Assembly: GCF_030272615.1 (NCBI RefSeq)
Contig: NC_081407.1
Location: 99,493,897 to 99,557,896, forward strand
DNA from: Cryptomeria japonica
Taxonomy: Eukaryota; Streptophyta; Pinopsida; Cupressales; Cupressaceae
Reading direction: 5' to 3'
Length of the DNA: 64,000 bases
In this document: one piece after another, positions 45,316-56,571 of the stretch
How the letters are laid out: each line of letters starts with the position of its first letter
Position numbering within the stretch: position 1 is the first letter of the stretch
Program-made: the position numbers and the translations under genes
Notes under the pieces: generated by a model
What the model saw: the letters and a program-made list of their open reading frames with translations, nothing else
Database searches by the model: none
Told to the model about the DNA's origin: nothing

Positions 45316-47241
45316 TGTTATCACAAAAGCTTGCACCCTTGCTAAGCTATCAACTCAGCAACCTTGTGAAACATGGAAACAACCCCGAACTGTGGGACCT
45401 TGCGCAAGGGGGTTGAATCTCCGGAGAAGGCTAGCTTCCTTCTCAGTCCATGTGCAGGTGTTGAACCAACTCAACACTTCAAAACTTACTACTAAGCCTA
45501 TCCTAACAACTTGCAGAGGAAAAGAGAAGAGAGAAATTGCTTGAAAACAAAGGGAGGTGATGCACCAAGAAGAGATAGTTCCTCTCCCTACCGAAATGAC
45601 ACAAGTAATTAACTGAAACACCCTGAAGATGCACAACTTTCAGTTGTATGAGTAACCCCAATGCACAGATGAAGGTTAGAATCCACTGAATGCCAAGAGG
45701 GGAGAAGAATTCCCACAAGTCACACTCAGAAAACTAGTTAACACAACATATATGAAGAGAAAGAGGCATACACCTATGATAAAGGTAAGAAAGCATACAC
45801 AACATATATACGTTGAAAGGAGGCAAGAATAGTGTTCTTCAATTAATCATAAGGCCAAATGCCAATCTTACAGTTGCAAAAATGCAAAAGATTACAAGTC
45901 TTCAAGAGAAGAGAAGAGCATAAGAAAGCTCAAGGCAGCAGGAAGAGAACCCTTTACAATGAGGCTTAACATCCTTATATAGAAAAATGGGTTACAATGG
46001 TGATCATGACCCCTGCATGTCAGTCTGGAAGTGCAGGGAAGTGCATTCCCCTGACTTGTACATGCAAGCAACCTAACCATACCTCCAAAGGCAATTCTCA
46101 GGAGGATAGATTGACTAACCTTCCAAAGTCAGGCATGACATAAGTCACCAAGCATGGCCCCGTACCTCCCTTGATGGAAATCCTGCCAAAAACATTAAAT
46201 GCACCCCTGTGGCCCCACAAAAAAAGTGCATAAGTCACCAAAGTTGTCGAAGCATTTAAAGCCTTGAGTGTCGATCATGCCATCCGGAAGTGTTGCAAAC
46301 CAGAAGCAAGGCCAGAGACTTCGAAAGTTCGGACTCCCAAAGTGAGGAAGACAAGGGAAGGAGCAAGGAACTTCAGAACCTTGGGGTTCCGGAGTTCCGG
46401 AGGAACTAGGGAGAGAAGGCAAAAGGGGAAGGAACTTCGGAACCTCGGGGTTCCGGAGTTCCGGGATAGAGAGGGAAAGGGTTAAAGAGAGAAAGGGAAC
46501 TTCAGAGACCTAGGTCACCGTAGTTGAAGAACTTCGGAGAGCGGAGTCACCGTGGTTGGGGAACTTCAGGGACCGGGGTCTCCGTAGTTGGACAAGGAAC
46601 CTCGGAACTTGGGGGTTCCGGAGTTCCGGGCTAGAAGACTTAGGAACTTGGGGAACTTCGGAGACCAGGGTCTCCGTAGTTGGGGAACTTCGGGGACCGG
46701 AGTCTCCATTGTTGGGCAAGGAACTTCGGAACCTGGGGGTTCCAAAGTTCTGGGGTTGAAGACTAAGGAACTTCGGAACCTGGGGGTTTCGAAGTTCCGG
46801 GCTAGAAGACTTAGGAACTTGGGGAACTTCGGAGACCGGGGTCTCCGTAGTTGGGGAACTTCGGGGACCGGGGTCTTCGTAGTTGGGGAACTTCGGGGAC
46901 TGGGGTCTTCATAGTTGGGCAAGGAACTTCGGAACCTGGGGGTTCCAGAGTTCTGGGGTTGAAGACAGAAGAAAAGCTAAGGGAAGGAAGGAAACTTCGG
47001 ACACTTGGAGTTCCGGAGTTCTGGAGCAGGAAAGAAAGAAGCTAAGGCAAAGAAACTCGGAACCTCGGGGTTCCGAAGTTCCGGGCTAGAGGAAGAGAGG
47101 GCCAAGGAACTTCCGACAAGACAACACGTCAAACCATGATTTCACTGCTTTTCTTCTTGATCAACTGAGCAGCGCCGGTCCATGGAACATATCTCTGATC
47201 GGTTCTCACTGATGGACCGAGGGTGTCATAAAATGGCAACA
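45316..47241 (-). repeat. 5' LTR of the minus-strand element
   Basis: Partner of 40902-42869. On the minus strand it runs from TGTTGCCATTTTATG to GATAACA. Confidence 0.93.
46310..47100. repeat. Palindromic minisatellite in LTR (copy 2)
   Basis: Same unit family as 41880-42720, with a different number and order of subunits. The region 46795-46925 shows the 32-bp unit repeated in tandem. Confidence 0.9.
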
Positions 47242-47246
47242 GTACC

Positions 47247-49410
47247 CTCTGGTGCCCACAGAAGGATCATCTTCAGATTGTAAGCAACTATTGAAGATGT
47301 TCGACAAGAAAGAATAAAACAAATTGTATGAATTAATTTGGTGATGCAGTACTGTGTTTGCCTCTATCCTATGGAATCTTGGATAACTTACTTGTAGAGG
47401 TCAATAAGAAAATGGCAAATAGAAGGATACCTAAAATACAAACATGACACTAAGTTTTTTTCTATTGCCAATAGAGCTCTTAAAGTCAACAAGACACGGA
47501 CTTCTAACTTCCTTAACAGTCTTACATTTTACCTAATTCCATGTGTGAACCAGATTCCTCATCTAAGCTCACTGTATAGTGACCATAACAGTAGGGCAAG
47601 ATCCCACAAGATACCCATTAACATGTCAAAACACAATTCAAGGAACAAAAATTACTTTGATGAAAAGAAATGATGCAAGAAGCTAACTAAATACCTCAAC
47701 AGAGAGCACTTCCAGAGTGTTGAAAGCTGCACTTGTCTAATGGACAGGAAGGGACTTCCTCTCAAACCATAAATATTGATGGCTAGACGAGTCTTCGATA
47801 AATGGAGTGTGGACTACATTGATAAAGAAGGGTGCAAATCCAAGAACTTGGATTATAGCCAGAATGAACAACCATTTCTTGTGATTGCATGCATTTTCAA
47901 AGTTAAATATTTATGAACATTTTTTGGCCTGTGTATCAAGGCCACTCAATAGCTTCCCAAATAGCAGTCACCTTATCTAAAATATATCTGCCTTTTATGA
48001 AGGCATTTTACTTTGCTTGAACAAGAACAGAGAGAAAATTCTTATACAAAGAGTAACAGCTCTGACTAAGTTCTTACATGAGACAATAACAAGGGTTGTT
48101 GGCCTCCAACTAGCTAAGACCTAGGAATCAGAATTTGAAGATTAATATTTCTTAATTGATGAACTTGACAGAAGATTGTTTTCTGAGTGCTTCTAAGTTA
48201 TTGTAGATGCAAAGCGGATTTGAGGCCATGGTATCGCAAATTGTTCGGTATAACTTGCAGGCAAACCTGTCAATGACAGGCAATTTTTATCTGGCCATCC
48301 GTATGAAAGGTGAATGCAGCATGCCAAACGATAGAGACTGATAACACAATGCATGACAAGAGAATATGATTTTGCAGAGAAACAAAACAATCCATTTTAC
48401 ACTGTCAGACTACATTTCTCAAACACCCTGGGTATTAATGCCTTTAAGTAATGTTGAATAAATTCCTTGTCTATTCTAGGGGCTGAGTGAATATGCAATG
48501 ACCAGATCTCGATGGCTGGATTTTTTTTAGCAGCATGCTTTGCACGCAAAACTTTGAGCTTACCTCATTGGAAAGATATGTAAGGATTCTTTCATTAATC
48601 CTGACCTGAATTTTAACCTAATTCTGGCAATTTATCACTATCTCTTACAGAGCCATAACAACGGGGTTCTGTTGTAGGTTCTTAGGACTTAGTCCAAGCT
48701 ATAGCTCTAATAGCTTGCCATCAAATCGTTGCAATCTGTTTACCATATCCTCTAAGGAAGGAGGCCGTCACTTACATCTTTCATTAATAATTTTCACCAG
48801 CCAATTGAGGTTAATCGATTTGTATTTTTTTATACATATTGCAGAGTATGTATGACCTTGAAAATACAAATATTGAGCAGGTTTTTACAAATCCACATCC
48901 CACATAGAAGTTGAAATTGTATGTGAGAAGTCATGAATTGTTGACTGCAACCGAAGCTTCGGTTACTAGAACTTGAAGCTTCAACTTCTGATCTCAAAAA
49001 CATCCTACAACATCCTAAAAAGGCCCAAAATACATAATAAGTCTGAAGAAGACGTACCAGGAAACCCCTAGAACCATTGGCAGCAATAGTAGATTTTTAC
49101 GCTGAAAGCAGAAAAGCTTTTGCATAGGATTACACAGCTTTGCGTCAGATAAGGGTAATATTTGAATATTAGAAATGTCATAATATAAAAATTTGTTAGA
49201 GAGGTGTCTCACCCTTACCGCAGATATTGTGAAGATTATTGCTTTCGAATCATAAAATAATAAATAGAGTGATAAATTTTGCTTGTAAAGAAAATAAGTT
49301 AAGCCTCTAAAACCATCAGTAGCAATGGTACCTAACTCTTTGGGGGTCCTCGATTGATTCAAACTTTGTTGTTGATAAAAGCATTTTATGTGTTGCTTGT
49401 TTAATTACCA
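47247..49410. other. Region downstream of the PPR gene, no gene seen
   Basis: No supported coding region. Its right end is the 3' flank of the minus-strand PPR gene. A short internal duplication is visible (CCATTGGCAGCAATAGTA near 49073 and CCATCAGTAGCAATGGTA near 49312). The ORF at 49015-49362 overlaps these copies and has no family features. Confidence 0.5.
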
Positions 49411-51837
49411 TCACCAATAATCTCCACATGAACAATACCCATCCTTAAAATGATGAAAACGATTTGCATCCCTAACAATAACTTTTCTATCGACAATCTT
49501 ACTAATGAACTTGGTGACTGTGTGGCAGTCGCCACACACGCGAAGGTTCTTCGTAATCCTGATTGGAGCTCCAGGGCTTGTGTTAAGAATTCCAAATGCA
49601 ATAGCAAGCCTCTCACTATGGCTGCAGAGCATCCTTTCCTTCATTTCCTCCTCGACATCATGCAGCACAAAATTTGTGTCAGGTATATATCCAGCCTCTT
49701 TCATCTGCACAGCCAAGGCCTCTAGAAAACTGTAAATTTTCTTTAACTGAGGGTGTGATCTATCTCCCACAAGGAATGCATAAACCCTATTATTTATCTC
49801 AACCAAGCTGCATCCTGGTGATTTTTTCACCCCCCTGTCTTTCATCGTTGTTCTCACCTTCATAACACTATCCCACCTACCAGCTGCTGCATATATGTTT
49901 GACAGCAATACATAATATCCGGCATCATCAGGTTTTAATTCAATAAGGCAATTAGCGGCATGTTCTCCGAGCTTGATATTGTTGTGAATTCTGCAGGCAC
50001 CAAGCAAAGCTCCCCAAACGCTAGCATCGGGTTCTAATGGCATCTTTTTAATGAAGTCATGTGCCTCGTCCAGATGCCCAGAACGACCAAGGAGGTCAAC
50101 CATGCATGCATAATGCTTCATCTCAGGTGTGATGCAATATTCTATGGTCATGCTATCAAAACATCGTCGGCCCTCATCCACCAGACCTGCATGGCTGCAT
50201 GCAGATAATACACATATGAAGGTTATATGGTCAGGCCTTATGCCTATCTGTTGCATTTGAACAAAAAGTGCAAGGGCATCCTTGGCAAGACCATGTATTC
50301 TATACGCAGCAACCATGACATTCCACGAGGCCAAATTCCTTTTGGGCATCTTGTTAAACAATCCACATGAAAGCTCTATGCTCCCACATTTTGCATACAT
50401 ATCTACAAGAGTGTTTTGCATGGAAACATCCAAATCAAAGCCTCTTCTAACTATATAATTATGAATTGATTTGCCTTGTTGCATAACTCCTAAAAGGGTA
50501 CATGCCAGAAGCATGTTCACCAAAGTAACCGAATTCGGTTGCACATTAGCAAGTTGCATTTGGTTGAAGAGTTTGAATGCCTCATTTGCATATCCATGAT
50601 AGGAATACCCACCAATCATTGCTGTCCATGATACCACATTCTTTCTGGGCATCTCATCAAACAATTGCCGCGCAGTATCTATTCTACCACATTTGGAATA
50701 CATGTCAATAAGAGCTGTCCCTACAAAAACATCTAATTCAAGCCCACTTCTGATTGCATAGTCATGGATCCACTTGCCTTCTTCCAGGGCTCTCAACTGG
50801 GCACATGCTAAGAGAACACTCACTACTGTTAATGAATTGAGTTCCACATCTCCAAACTGCATTTGATAAAAGAGTTTCAAAGCCTCATTGGCATATCCAT
50901 TTTGAGCATATCCAGAAATCATTGCATTCCATGAAACTACACTTTTCTCGTACATTTTCTCGAACACCAGTGCTGCAGCCTCTATGTCCCCACATTTAGC
51001 ATATAATTCCACAAGGGAAGTCCCCAAAAAAGCATTGCACTCACATCCACTCTTAACTACATACCCATGGATCTGCTGACCTCGTTCCAACCCTCCTACG
51101 ATATCACACACTCCAAGCACACCGACCAGGGTAGAAGAATTGGGTCTCAAATCTGCCAACTGCATTTCCTTGAAAAGCTCAAATGCCTCGTTAGAACACC
51201 CATTCTGTGCACACCCACTAATCATTGCATTCCAAGCTACGACATCTCTTTCAGACATTTTATCAAACATTTGGCGTGCATCCTCAAAAATTCCACACTT
51301 ACCATACATATCTATAATTCCAACTCCAACAAAAACATCCAATTCAAAACCCTTCTTAACAATGTCACAATGAATCTCCCTCCCTTCTTTCAAACCTAAA
51401 ATCCCAGCACAAGCCTTGAGCACAAGTGGGTATGTAAAATTATCAGACTCTATTCCGAAAACTCTCATCTTAGTATACAACTCAAGTGCTTCATGACAAC
51501 ACTCATTCCTAGCATACACTCCAATCAATGCATTCCATAAAAAAGCATTTGAATTATGTTCACGTATCTTATTGGCATCATCTAAATTGCCTAACATGGC
51601 ATATAATGCTAAAATTTTTGCAGCCAATATGTTGTTGTTAGAAAGTCCTGTTGTGATGACATGGGTATGTGTTTTCTTGAGTGTTTGAATATTTTTACAG
51701 TTCTCCAAGATGAGAGAATATGGATATGCACTGACATTAGTGTGAAACTGGGTTTTTTTAAAGGGTATTTTGTCTCTGAGTGGTTGTTTAATGTAGAAGA
51801 GAAGTTTATGACAGCTAGAGAAGAAGTAGGCTTTCAT
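49411..51837 (-). CDS. PLS-class pentatricopeptide repeat protein with E and DYW domains (organellar C-to-U RNA editing)
   Basis: An uninterrupted, intron-less frame of 808 codons, typical of PPR-DYW genes. The N-terminus (MKAYFFSSCHKLLFYIKQPL, then basic and Ser/Thr residues without acidic ones) looks like a mitochondrial or plastid transit peptide. From about residue 60 to 620 PPR motifs of P, L and S type repeat, with marks such as DVVAWNAMISGCAQNG, SVVSWNAMISGYAQNG, NVVSWTAMIGGYSYHG and LVDMYAKCG. E motifs follow (SVWGALLGACRIHNN). The C-terminal deaminase-like DYW domain has HSE at 740-742, CGDCH at 768-772, HHFKDG at 795-800, CSC at 802-804 and ends exactly in DYW, so the zinc ligands and catalytic Glu are present. 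PPRs bind one organellar RNA site, which the DYW domain edits. Target site unknown. It is the only apparently functional gene here. Confidence 0.96.
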   Translation of the reverse strand: MKAYFFSSCHKLLFYIKQPLRDKIPFKKTQFHTNVSAYPYSLILENCKNIQTLKKTHTHVITTGLSNNNILAAKILALYAMLGNLDDANKIREHNSNAFLWNALIGVYARNECCHEALELYTKMRVFGIESDNFTYPLVLKACAGILGLKEGREIHCDIVKKGFELDVFVGVGIIDMYGKCGIFEDARQMFDKMSERDVVAWNAMISGCAQNGCSNEAFELFKEMQLADLRPNSSTLVGVLGVCDIVGGLERGQQIHGYVVKSGCECNAFLGTSLVELYAKCGDIEAAALVFEKMYEKSVVSWNAMISGYAQNGYANEALKLFYQMQFGDVELNSLTVVSVLLACAQLRALEEGKWIHDYAIRSGLELDVFVGTALIDMYSKCGRIDTARQLFDEMPRKNVVSWTAMIGGYSYHGYANEAFKLFNQMQLANVQPNSVTLVNMLLACTLLGVMQQGKSIHNYIVRRGFDLDVSMQNTLVDMYAKCGSIELSCGLFNKMPKRNLASWNVMVAAYRIHGLAKDALALFVQMQQIGIRPDHITFICVLSACSHAGLVDEGRRCFDSMTIEYCITPEMKHYACMVDLLGRSGHLDEAHDFIKKMPLEPDASVWGALLGACRIHNNIKLGEHAANCLIELKPDDAGYYVLLSNIYAAAGRWDSVMKVRTTMKDRGVKKSPGCSLVEINNRVYAFLVGDRSHPQLKKIYSFLEALAVQMKEAGYIPDTNFVLHDVEEEMKERMLCSHSERLAIAFGILNTSPGAPIRITKNLRVCGDCHTVTKFISKIVDRKVIVRDANRFHHFKDGYCSCGDYW

Positions 51838-54044
51838 TGAAAGATGAATTGGTAAGGATATTCGGCATAACTCTTACAGAAGCAAGAAATCTCATTAAAA
51901 TAGAAGAGCAAAACGTCTAGACTAATTGCAATTCTACAAAACTGCCTATGTAAACATGCTATCTAATTCTCCCATCGCTGATAATCATTACAGTTTATTT
52001 TGAATGATGTCTTAATTATTTTATTTTGATTTATTCTGTAAGTTTAGGCTTTCCTAAAAGCTTTTATAAAATAAACAATTAAGATTAATATAATATTCTA
52101 TTTATTAATATTGTATTTTTTCAATTAAAAAAATTGAATAATTGAAAAATGTAATAGTGGAAATTAATATAGGGTGAATGATATAATACAATTTACTTGT
52201 TTCAATTTAATTAAGCGAAGAGTTATTCTACAATAAGAACAAGGGATAGTTGTTAATAAAAAATATATATTATAAATTTGATAACATTAAAATCTCAAAA
52301 TATTAATATTTCACAATAAACATAATATGTCCAAAATAAACAACACTTAAAATTTATGTCTGCATGTATATAATAAATAAAATAACTTTTAAATAAATAA
52401 AATACTTTCAAATTGACATCTCTCGACTTTTTTTGGATAGATGCATTTAAGATATCTAAATACTTGATATATTGTATGATATTAATGAAACCATTAAGAA
52501 GTAAATATATATACACAAATTAGATGAACATTAGAGATATATGGAGAAATCATTGTAGGAAAAAACTCGATCAAAGAAACCCAAGCTTGTATTAATTGCA
52601 ATAAAAGTGTAGATCAATACAATACTTGTCCCTCTAATTCATAGTAATTCAACAACATAAAATATTAGGATTAAGTTGTCATTTGCCTTGCAAAGCCTAT
52701 GTCATATTAAATGGTTCCAATAACCCTAAAAAGTATCTCAAGGCACTTAGAGTGTATTGGAAAAATAGTTTCTAATATTTATTCTCATTGTTGTTTGTAA
52801 TACAATCATAAGGGGTTATGGGTTCCACTAGCAGTGTTAAAGGTGGGTTGTGTACATAATTATTTAATATTGTTTTCTTCACACATGGACACCTAGAACA
52901 AGGTAAATAATGACATGGGAAGAGGACAAATGAGTGGCTTTTCTGAGTGGGCACTTGGAAGAGGCAACATGTGTCTCTTGGTATTCTATCATTTATTGCA
53001 TTTAATGTAATGTTTCTCTTGGACCATGTTTGGGTGCCCAAGTTGGAAGGAAAGTTTTGGAGCCAAAATTGATGTCCTTTTGACTTTTGTTGAGGTAATC
53101 CAAGGGTTGGAGATATTTGAAATGAAGACCCTTCTTTAGATGCCTTGTTTGGTGGTTTTGGAGCTTTTGTCATTCTATATTAATACCTCTTTGGATGTAT
53201 AAATTAATGAGGAGTGGTTGAGTGTAGAGTTACTTTGTAGGAACAAGGACGAGTGGGAGGCATAATGAGGTTGTTCATAGGTGTTGTCATGTTGGAGACA
53301 CATAGGAGAATAGAAGTGAATGTATTTGGCCTATCTTTTTGGTGGAGTTTTTTTTTGCATGGGTTTCTCCACATAGATCCTATCTTATGTGATGCTCTTA
53401 TGTTGTTGAGTTGTGCATCTTTGTTGCTATCATATAGTGATGTTATTCATTATTTATTATTGTTATGTTCACATATGATAGTGTTAATAAGCATGACATG
53501 TTGGTTGATTTCTAGCATCATAAAAGAAGGGGATCTAAGCATGAGATTTCCACATTAAGGCAACTTAATTTTTAAATTTACATATAAGTTCCATGGTGTT
53601 TAGAGATCATACATTATTTGTCTGCATAATTAAATTCAATAATTTAGACTTGAATTCACAAGGTGAATGTCATGTCAAATTTCTAATCATTCTAAGTATG
53701 TATGTATATTAGTTATATACTAGTGTTTTCCCTATTTCATATACTATAGATTTTCCCTTCCTAAGTATGTGTTTTCTTCCAACTCCACTCTTCCCTTCTT
53801 CCTATCAGAATTTCAAACTTCTACATCCTATCATGCCCCTTCCATTTAATCCTCATCACCCTAACCTATGGTATGTGTCTAATGCTACATATGGAAAACC
53901 TCTATTTCCTAATATTTTTGCATGTGTTCATGTCCCCTTCTTAACTTCAAAGCATGCACCATACTATTTTCAATAATTTGTTTTTAGTTCCATAACTTCA
54001 AAGAGAAATCTCTCTCACCCATTATCATAATTCAAAGTTGAAGT
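51838..54044. other. AT-rich upstream flank of the PPR gene and spacer
   Basis: The left part (51838-52560) is very AT-rich and contains the minus-strand promoter region, in which I cannot single out a TATA box. The segment 52789-53555 has some LTR-like features (TGTTG start, TATATTAATA near 53173) but no matching duplication. No coding region is supported; the ORFs at 52772-53173 and 53253-53558 overlap on opposite strands and look like chance. Confidence 0.5.
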
Positions 54045-54600
54045 TGTTGGTGTGCTTGGTGGTTGACCTATTTTGGTTATAGATTATATAAAAGAGTCAA
54101 TATTTCCATTCAAAACCTATCATCTACACTTAAAAAAATTCCTTTCAAAATTAGTTTTGAGCATTTGTGTTCAAGCGTAGGACAAAAACCCTAGCGAATA
54201 CTAAGTGAAATCTCATATAGATTTCACATTTGATATTTAGTAGACATAAACTAAAACAAATTGCATTGATCTAATTTGTCATTATTAGTTGCATCAATTA
54301 TTATTGTAGTTACTAATATATTATAGAACCATTTAAATGCTATAACATTATTATTGTAATAGGAAATAGATTGATTCACACTTGTTATTTGTTGCTCATT
54401 GTAATAAGATTGAGAGTTATATTTATCATTTGTTGTTTCAAATGTTACGATATTGTTAATAAAAAGACACTGATATTAATTTGAGTTTTCCAATATTCAA
54501 TTGAATACTATGGAACAATAGTGTTGTTATCCAAATAGTAAGTGTGTAGAAGGCTAAAAGAATAATTTTTTATTTTTTTATTTTTTCACTCAAGACATTA
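54045..54600 (+). repeat. Decayed LTR (copia-like) with PBS relic
   Basis: It starts TGTTGGTGTGCTTGG, has a TATA box TATATAAAA at 54085-54093, and is followed at 54604 by TGGTATCA, the first eight bases of the tRNA-Met PBS. The right end is obscured. The body that followed is missing or was displaced by the Tat element at 54759. Confidence 0.5.
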
Positions 54601-54758
54601 TAGTGGTATCAAATTTAGTGATCTGGCCAACTTGTGTGTTAAGAGTTCTAACTTTTCATGTTTTAGTTTATGTAATTGAGTGATAGAGCAACCATATATC
54701 ACTTGAGGGATATTAAAAAGTAAAACATCTATAAAGAGTTCAAAGACTAAATTGTCTC

Positions 54759-56205
54759 TGTAGTCACACAAATCTGTCCATTTTAATTAAATGAATATTT
54801 CGTATTTATTTGATTAAAAATCCACTAGCCATCAGTTAATTAAATAAATATTTAATTAATTCATCTCCAAACATTCTTCTATTAATTAAATAAATTATTC
54901 AATTTATTTTAATTAATTCATTAAATCAAATTCTATTCAATTAAATAAATAAAATCTATTTATTTAATTAAATCCCCCTATTCCTCTTTTAAATAAATTA
55001 AATAAAACATTTATTTAAATCATTATCCCCACCCCACTTGCATTTTCCTACAAATGCAACTTGCACACATTTATTGAAATAAATGAATTTTTATTTTAAA
55101 TAAAATCCTATTTTCCCTCACCCACCAAATCCACTTGCAAAATCTAATCCCCTTCTAGATTCTTCTAACCCTTTCCTAATTAGCCTAATCCATCCCCTAA
55201 ATATTGTCACATTCCTAAGCAAAGGGAAGTCACTTCTCAAAGCCTAAAAGTCTTTGATAACCATTAAAGGCTTTCAACCTTCAACCACTTAAATCCTCAA
55301 AAGTCTTTGATAGCCATTAAAGGCTTCCAACTTTCAACCACTTAATCCACAAAGTCTCCAATAACCATTAATGGTTAACCCAAACCCTCCTACATGGTTA
55401 AAACATTTGTTTTGACTCAACCTATACCCAACCCAAGGGTCTCATCAAGCCTTTAATGCTTTGACCATGATTATCTCTTAATCATTTGCACAAAGGTTTA
55501 TCCTTGCATTAACTCCTAATCCAATGGGTAATCCTAATTTAGACTGGACCCTTAGCCTTTAGATAACCATGAGGTCTTCTCAGGCCTTTAATGCCTCCAA
55601 CATCTTCTCTCAACCCAATCCTATGTTGACACTTGTCACTATTTTATTGGTGCCAATTGTGCACATGGATCCCCAACTTTCAAGCTTGACCCTTGATTAA
55701 ACCTTTCAATCCTGGCCATCCATTGCTCCATTTTTCCTATAAATAGAGCCCATTCCTTCATAATCCAGATCCTGAAAACTTGCATGCATCTAAGATATAG
55801 GCATTTTAGAGAGCATTTAGCATAAGCAATCTAACATCTTATCATTTTGGTTAAAATATATCATTTTAGCATCAATAGATTAGTATTAGCTTTTCATTCC
55901 ACATTTAGAGCTATACTACAATCTCAATCCTCCATAAGCATCCATAGTGCAAAAAGCTGCTAAGAGCTACACTATTTTGGAACTTGGAGAGGAGAGGAAC
56001 AAGGGAGAAGGAGCTAAGGCCATGCTAAGAGGCAGTTGGAGATGCCTCATAATCTTTGTTTCGTTTATTAGATACATTAGCATGCTTTTAGTGTCTCTCT
56101 TGGTATGCCTTTTTAGATTAGTTTTTGATTGACTAACACTAACGATTTTTGTGTCTTTGGTGTTGTTTATCAGTTGCTAACCTTGTGCCATTTTGCAGGG
56201 CATCA
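54759..56205 (+). repeat. 5' LTR of the second Tat element
   Basis: It runs from TGTAGTCACACAAATCTG to CATCA, 1447 bp, with the TATA box TATAAATA at 55738-55745. The left flank is GTCTC (54754-54758); its partner is outside the window. It shares stretches with the LTR at 17648 (for example TCTCATCAAGCCTTTAATGC), so the two families are related. Confidence 0.9.
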
Positions 56206-56207
56206 TT

Positions 56208-56233
56208 TGGTGAACCCGACGTGAATCGAACAC
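56208..56233 (+). other. Primer binding site, tRNA-Trp type, 26-base match
   Basis: Begins TGGTGAACCCGACGTGAATC two bases after the LTR and continues six further bases complementary to the plant tRNA-Trp 3' end including its T-arm. The tRNA sequence is recalled from general knowledge and should be checked. It differs from the tRNA-Lys-type site of the sister element. Confidence 0.7.
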
Positions 56234-56302
56234 CAAAAATAAATCCTTTTTTTTTAAAAACTAACATATTTGCTTGTTGAAAGTGCCACACAGGTCGCGC
56301 TT

Positions 56303-56571
56303 CAGCGCTATTGAACACGTTTTAGCGCTACCGACAATTTTTATTTTAGCGCTATTGTTTTTACAATAGCGCTATTGTAAAAGTTTCGGCACTTTTGGAA
56401 TTGTGTTAGCGCTTCTGTGATTATTCTGGCGCTATTGGAACACTTCTAGCGCTTTTGCCTTTCTGTCTCTTTTGTTCTTTCAGCGCTCCTGTCTAAATTA
56501 GCGCTTCTGTTTAAATACAGACTAGCGCTACTGTGTAAAATAGCGCTTCTGTCAAAAACACAGACTAGCGC
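56303..56571 (+). repeat. Leader array of the second Tat element: TAGCGC motif, about 20-bp phase
   Basis: TAGCGC or variants start at 56303 (CAGCGC), 56323, 56347, 56367, 56407, 56427 (TGGCGC), 56447, 56481 (CAGCGC), 56499, 56523, 56541 and 56566. Most steps are 18-24 bp. The motif is often extended to TAGCGCTATTG, so its core AGCGCT is a perfect palindrome. It lies about 70-100 bp after the PBS, the same place as in the sister element. Confidence 0.88.

Larger units (their letters stand above)
40902..47241 (-). mobile_element. Minus-strand LTR element without polymerase, single unfamiliar ORF
   Basis: LTRs 40902-42869 (1968 bp) and 45316-47241 (1926 bp) are direct repeats. On the minus strand they start TGTTGCCATTTTATG and end GATAACA (GATAATA in the 3' copy). 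A perfect duplication GTACC flanks the element (40897-40901, 47242-47246). A PBS-like TGGCATGCCCGGTGGGAC follows the 5' LTR on the minus strand. The interior is only 2446 bp and holds one frame with no protease, RT or integrase, so the element must rely on enzymes from elsewhere, like other gag-only or large-derivative elements. Confidence 0.9.

Noticed and set aside
49015-49362. 115-codon minus-strand ORF downstream of the PPR gene
   Set aside because: It overlaps a short local duplication, has no domain, and reads like composition-driven hydrophobic sequence.
52772-53173. 133-codon minus-strand ORF
   Set aside because: No recognisable features, and there is no second copy in the window to test conservation.
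52789-53555. Possible solo LTR
   Set aside because: TGTTG start and a TATA-like box are present, but no CA end with a matching 5-bp duplication could be found.
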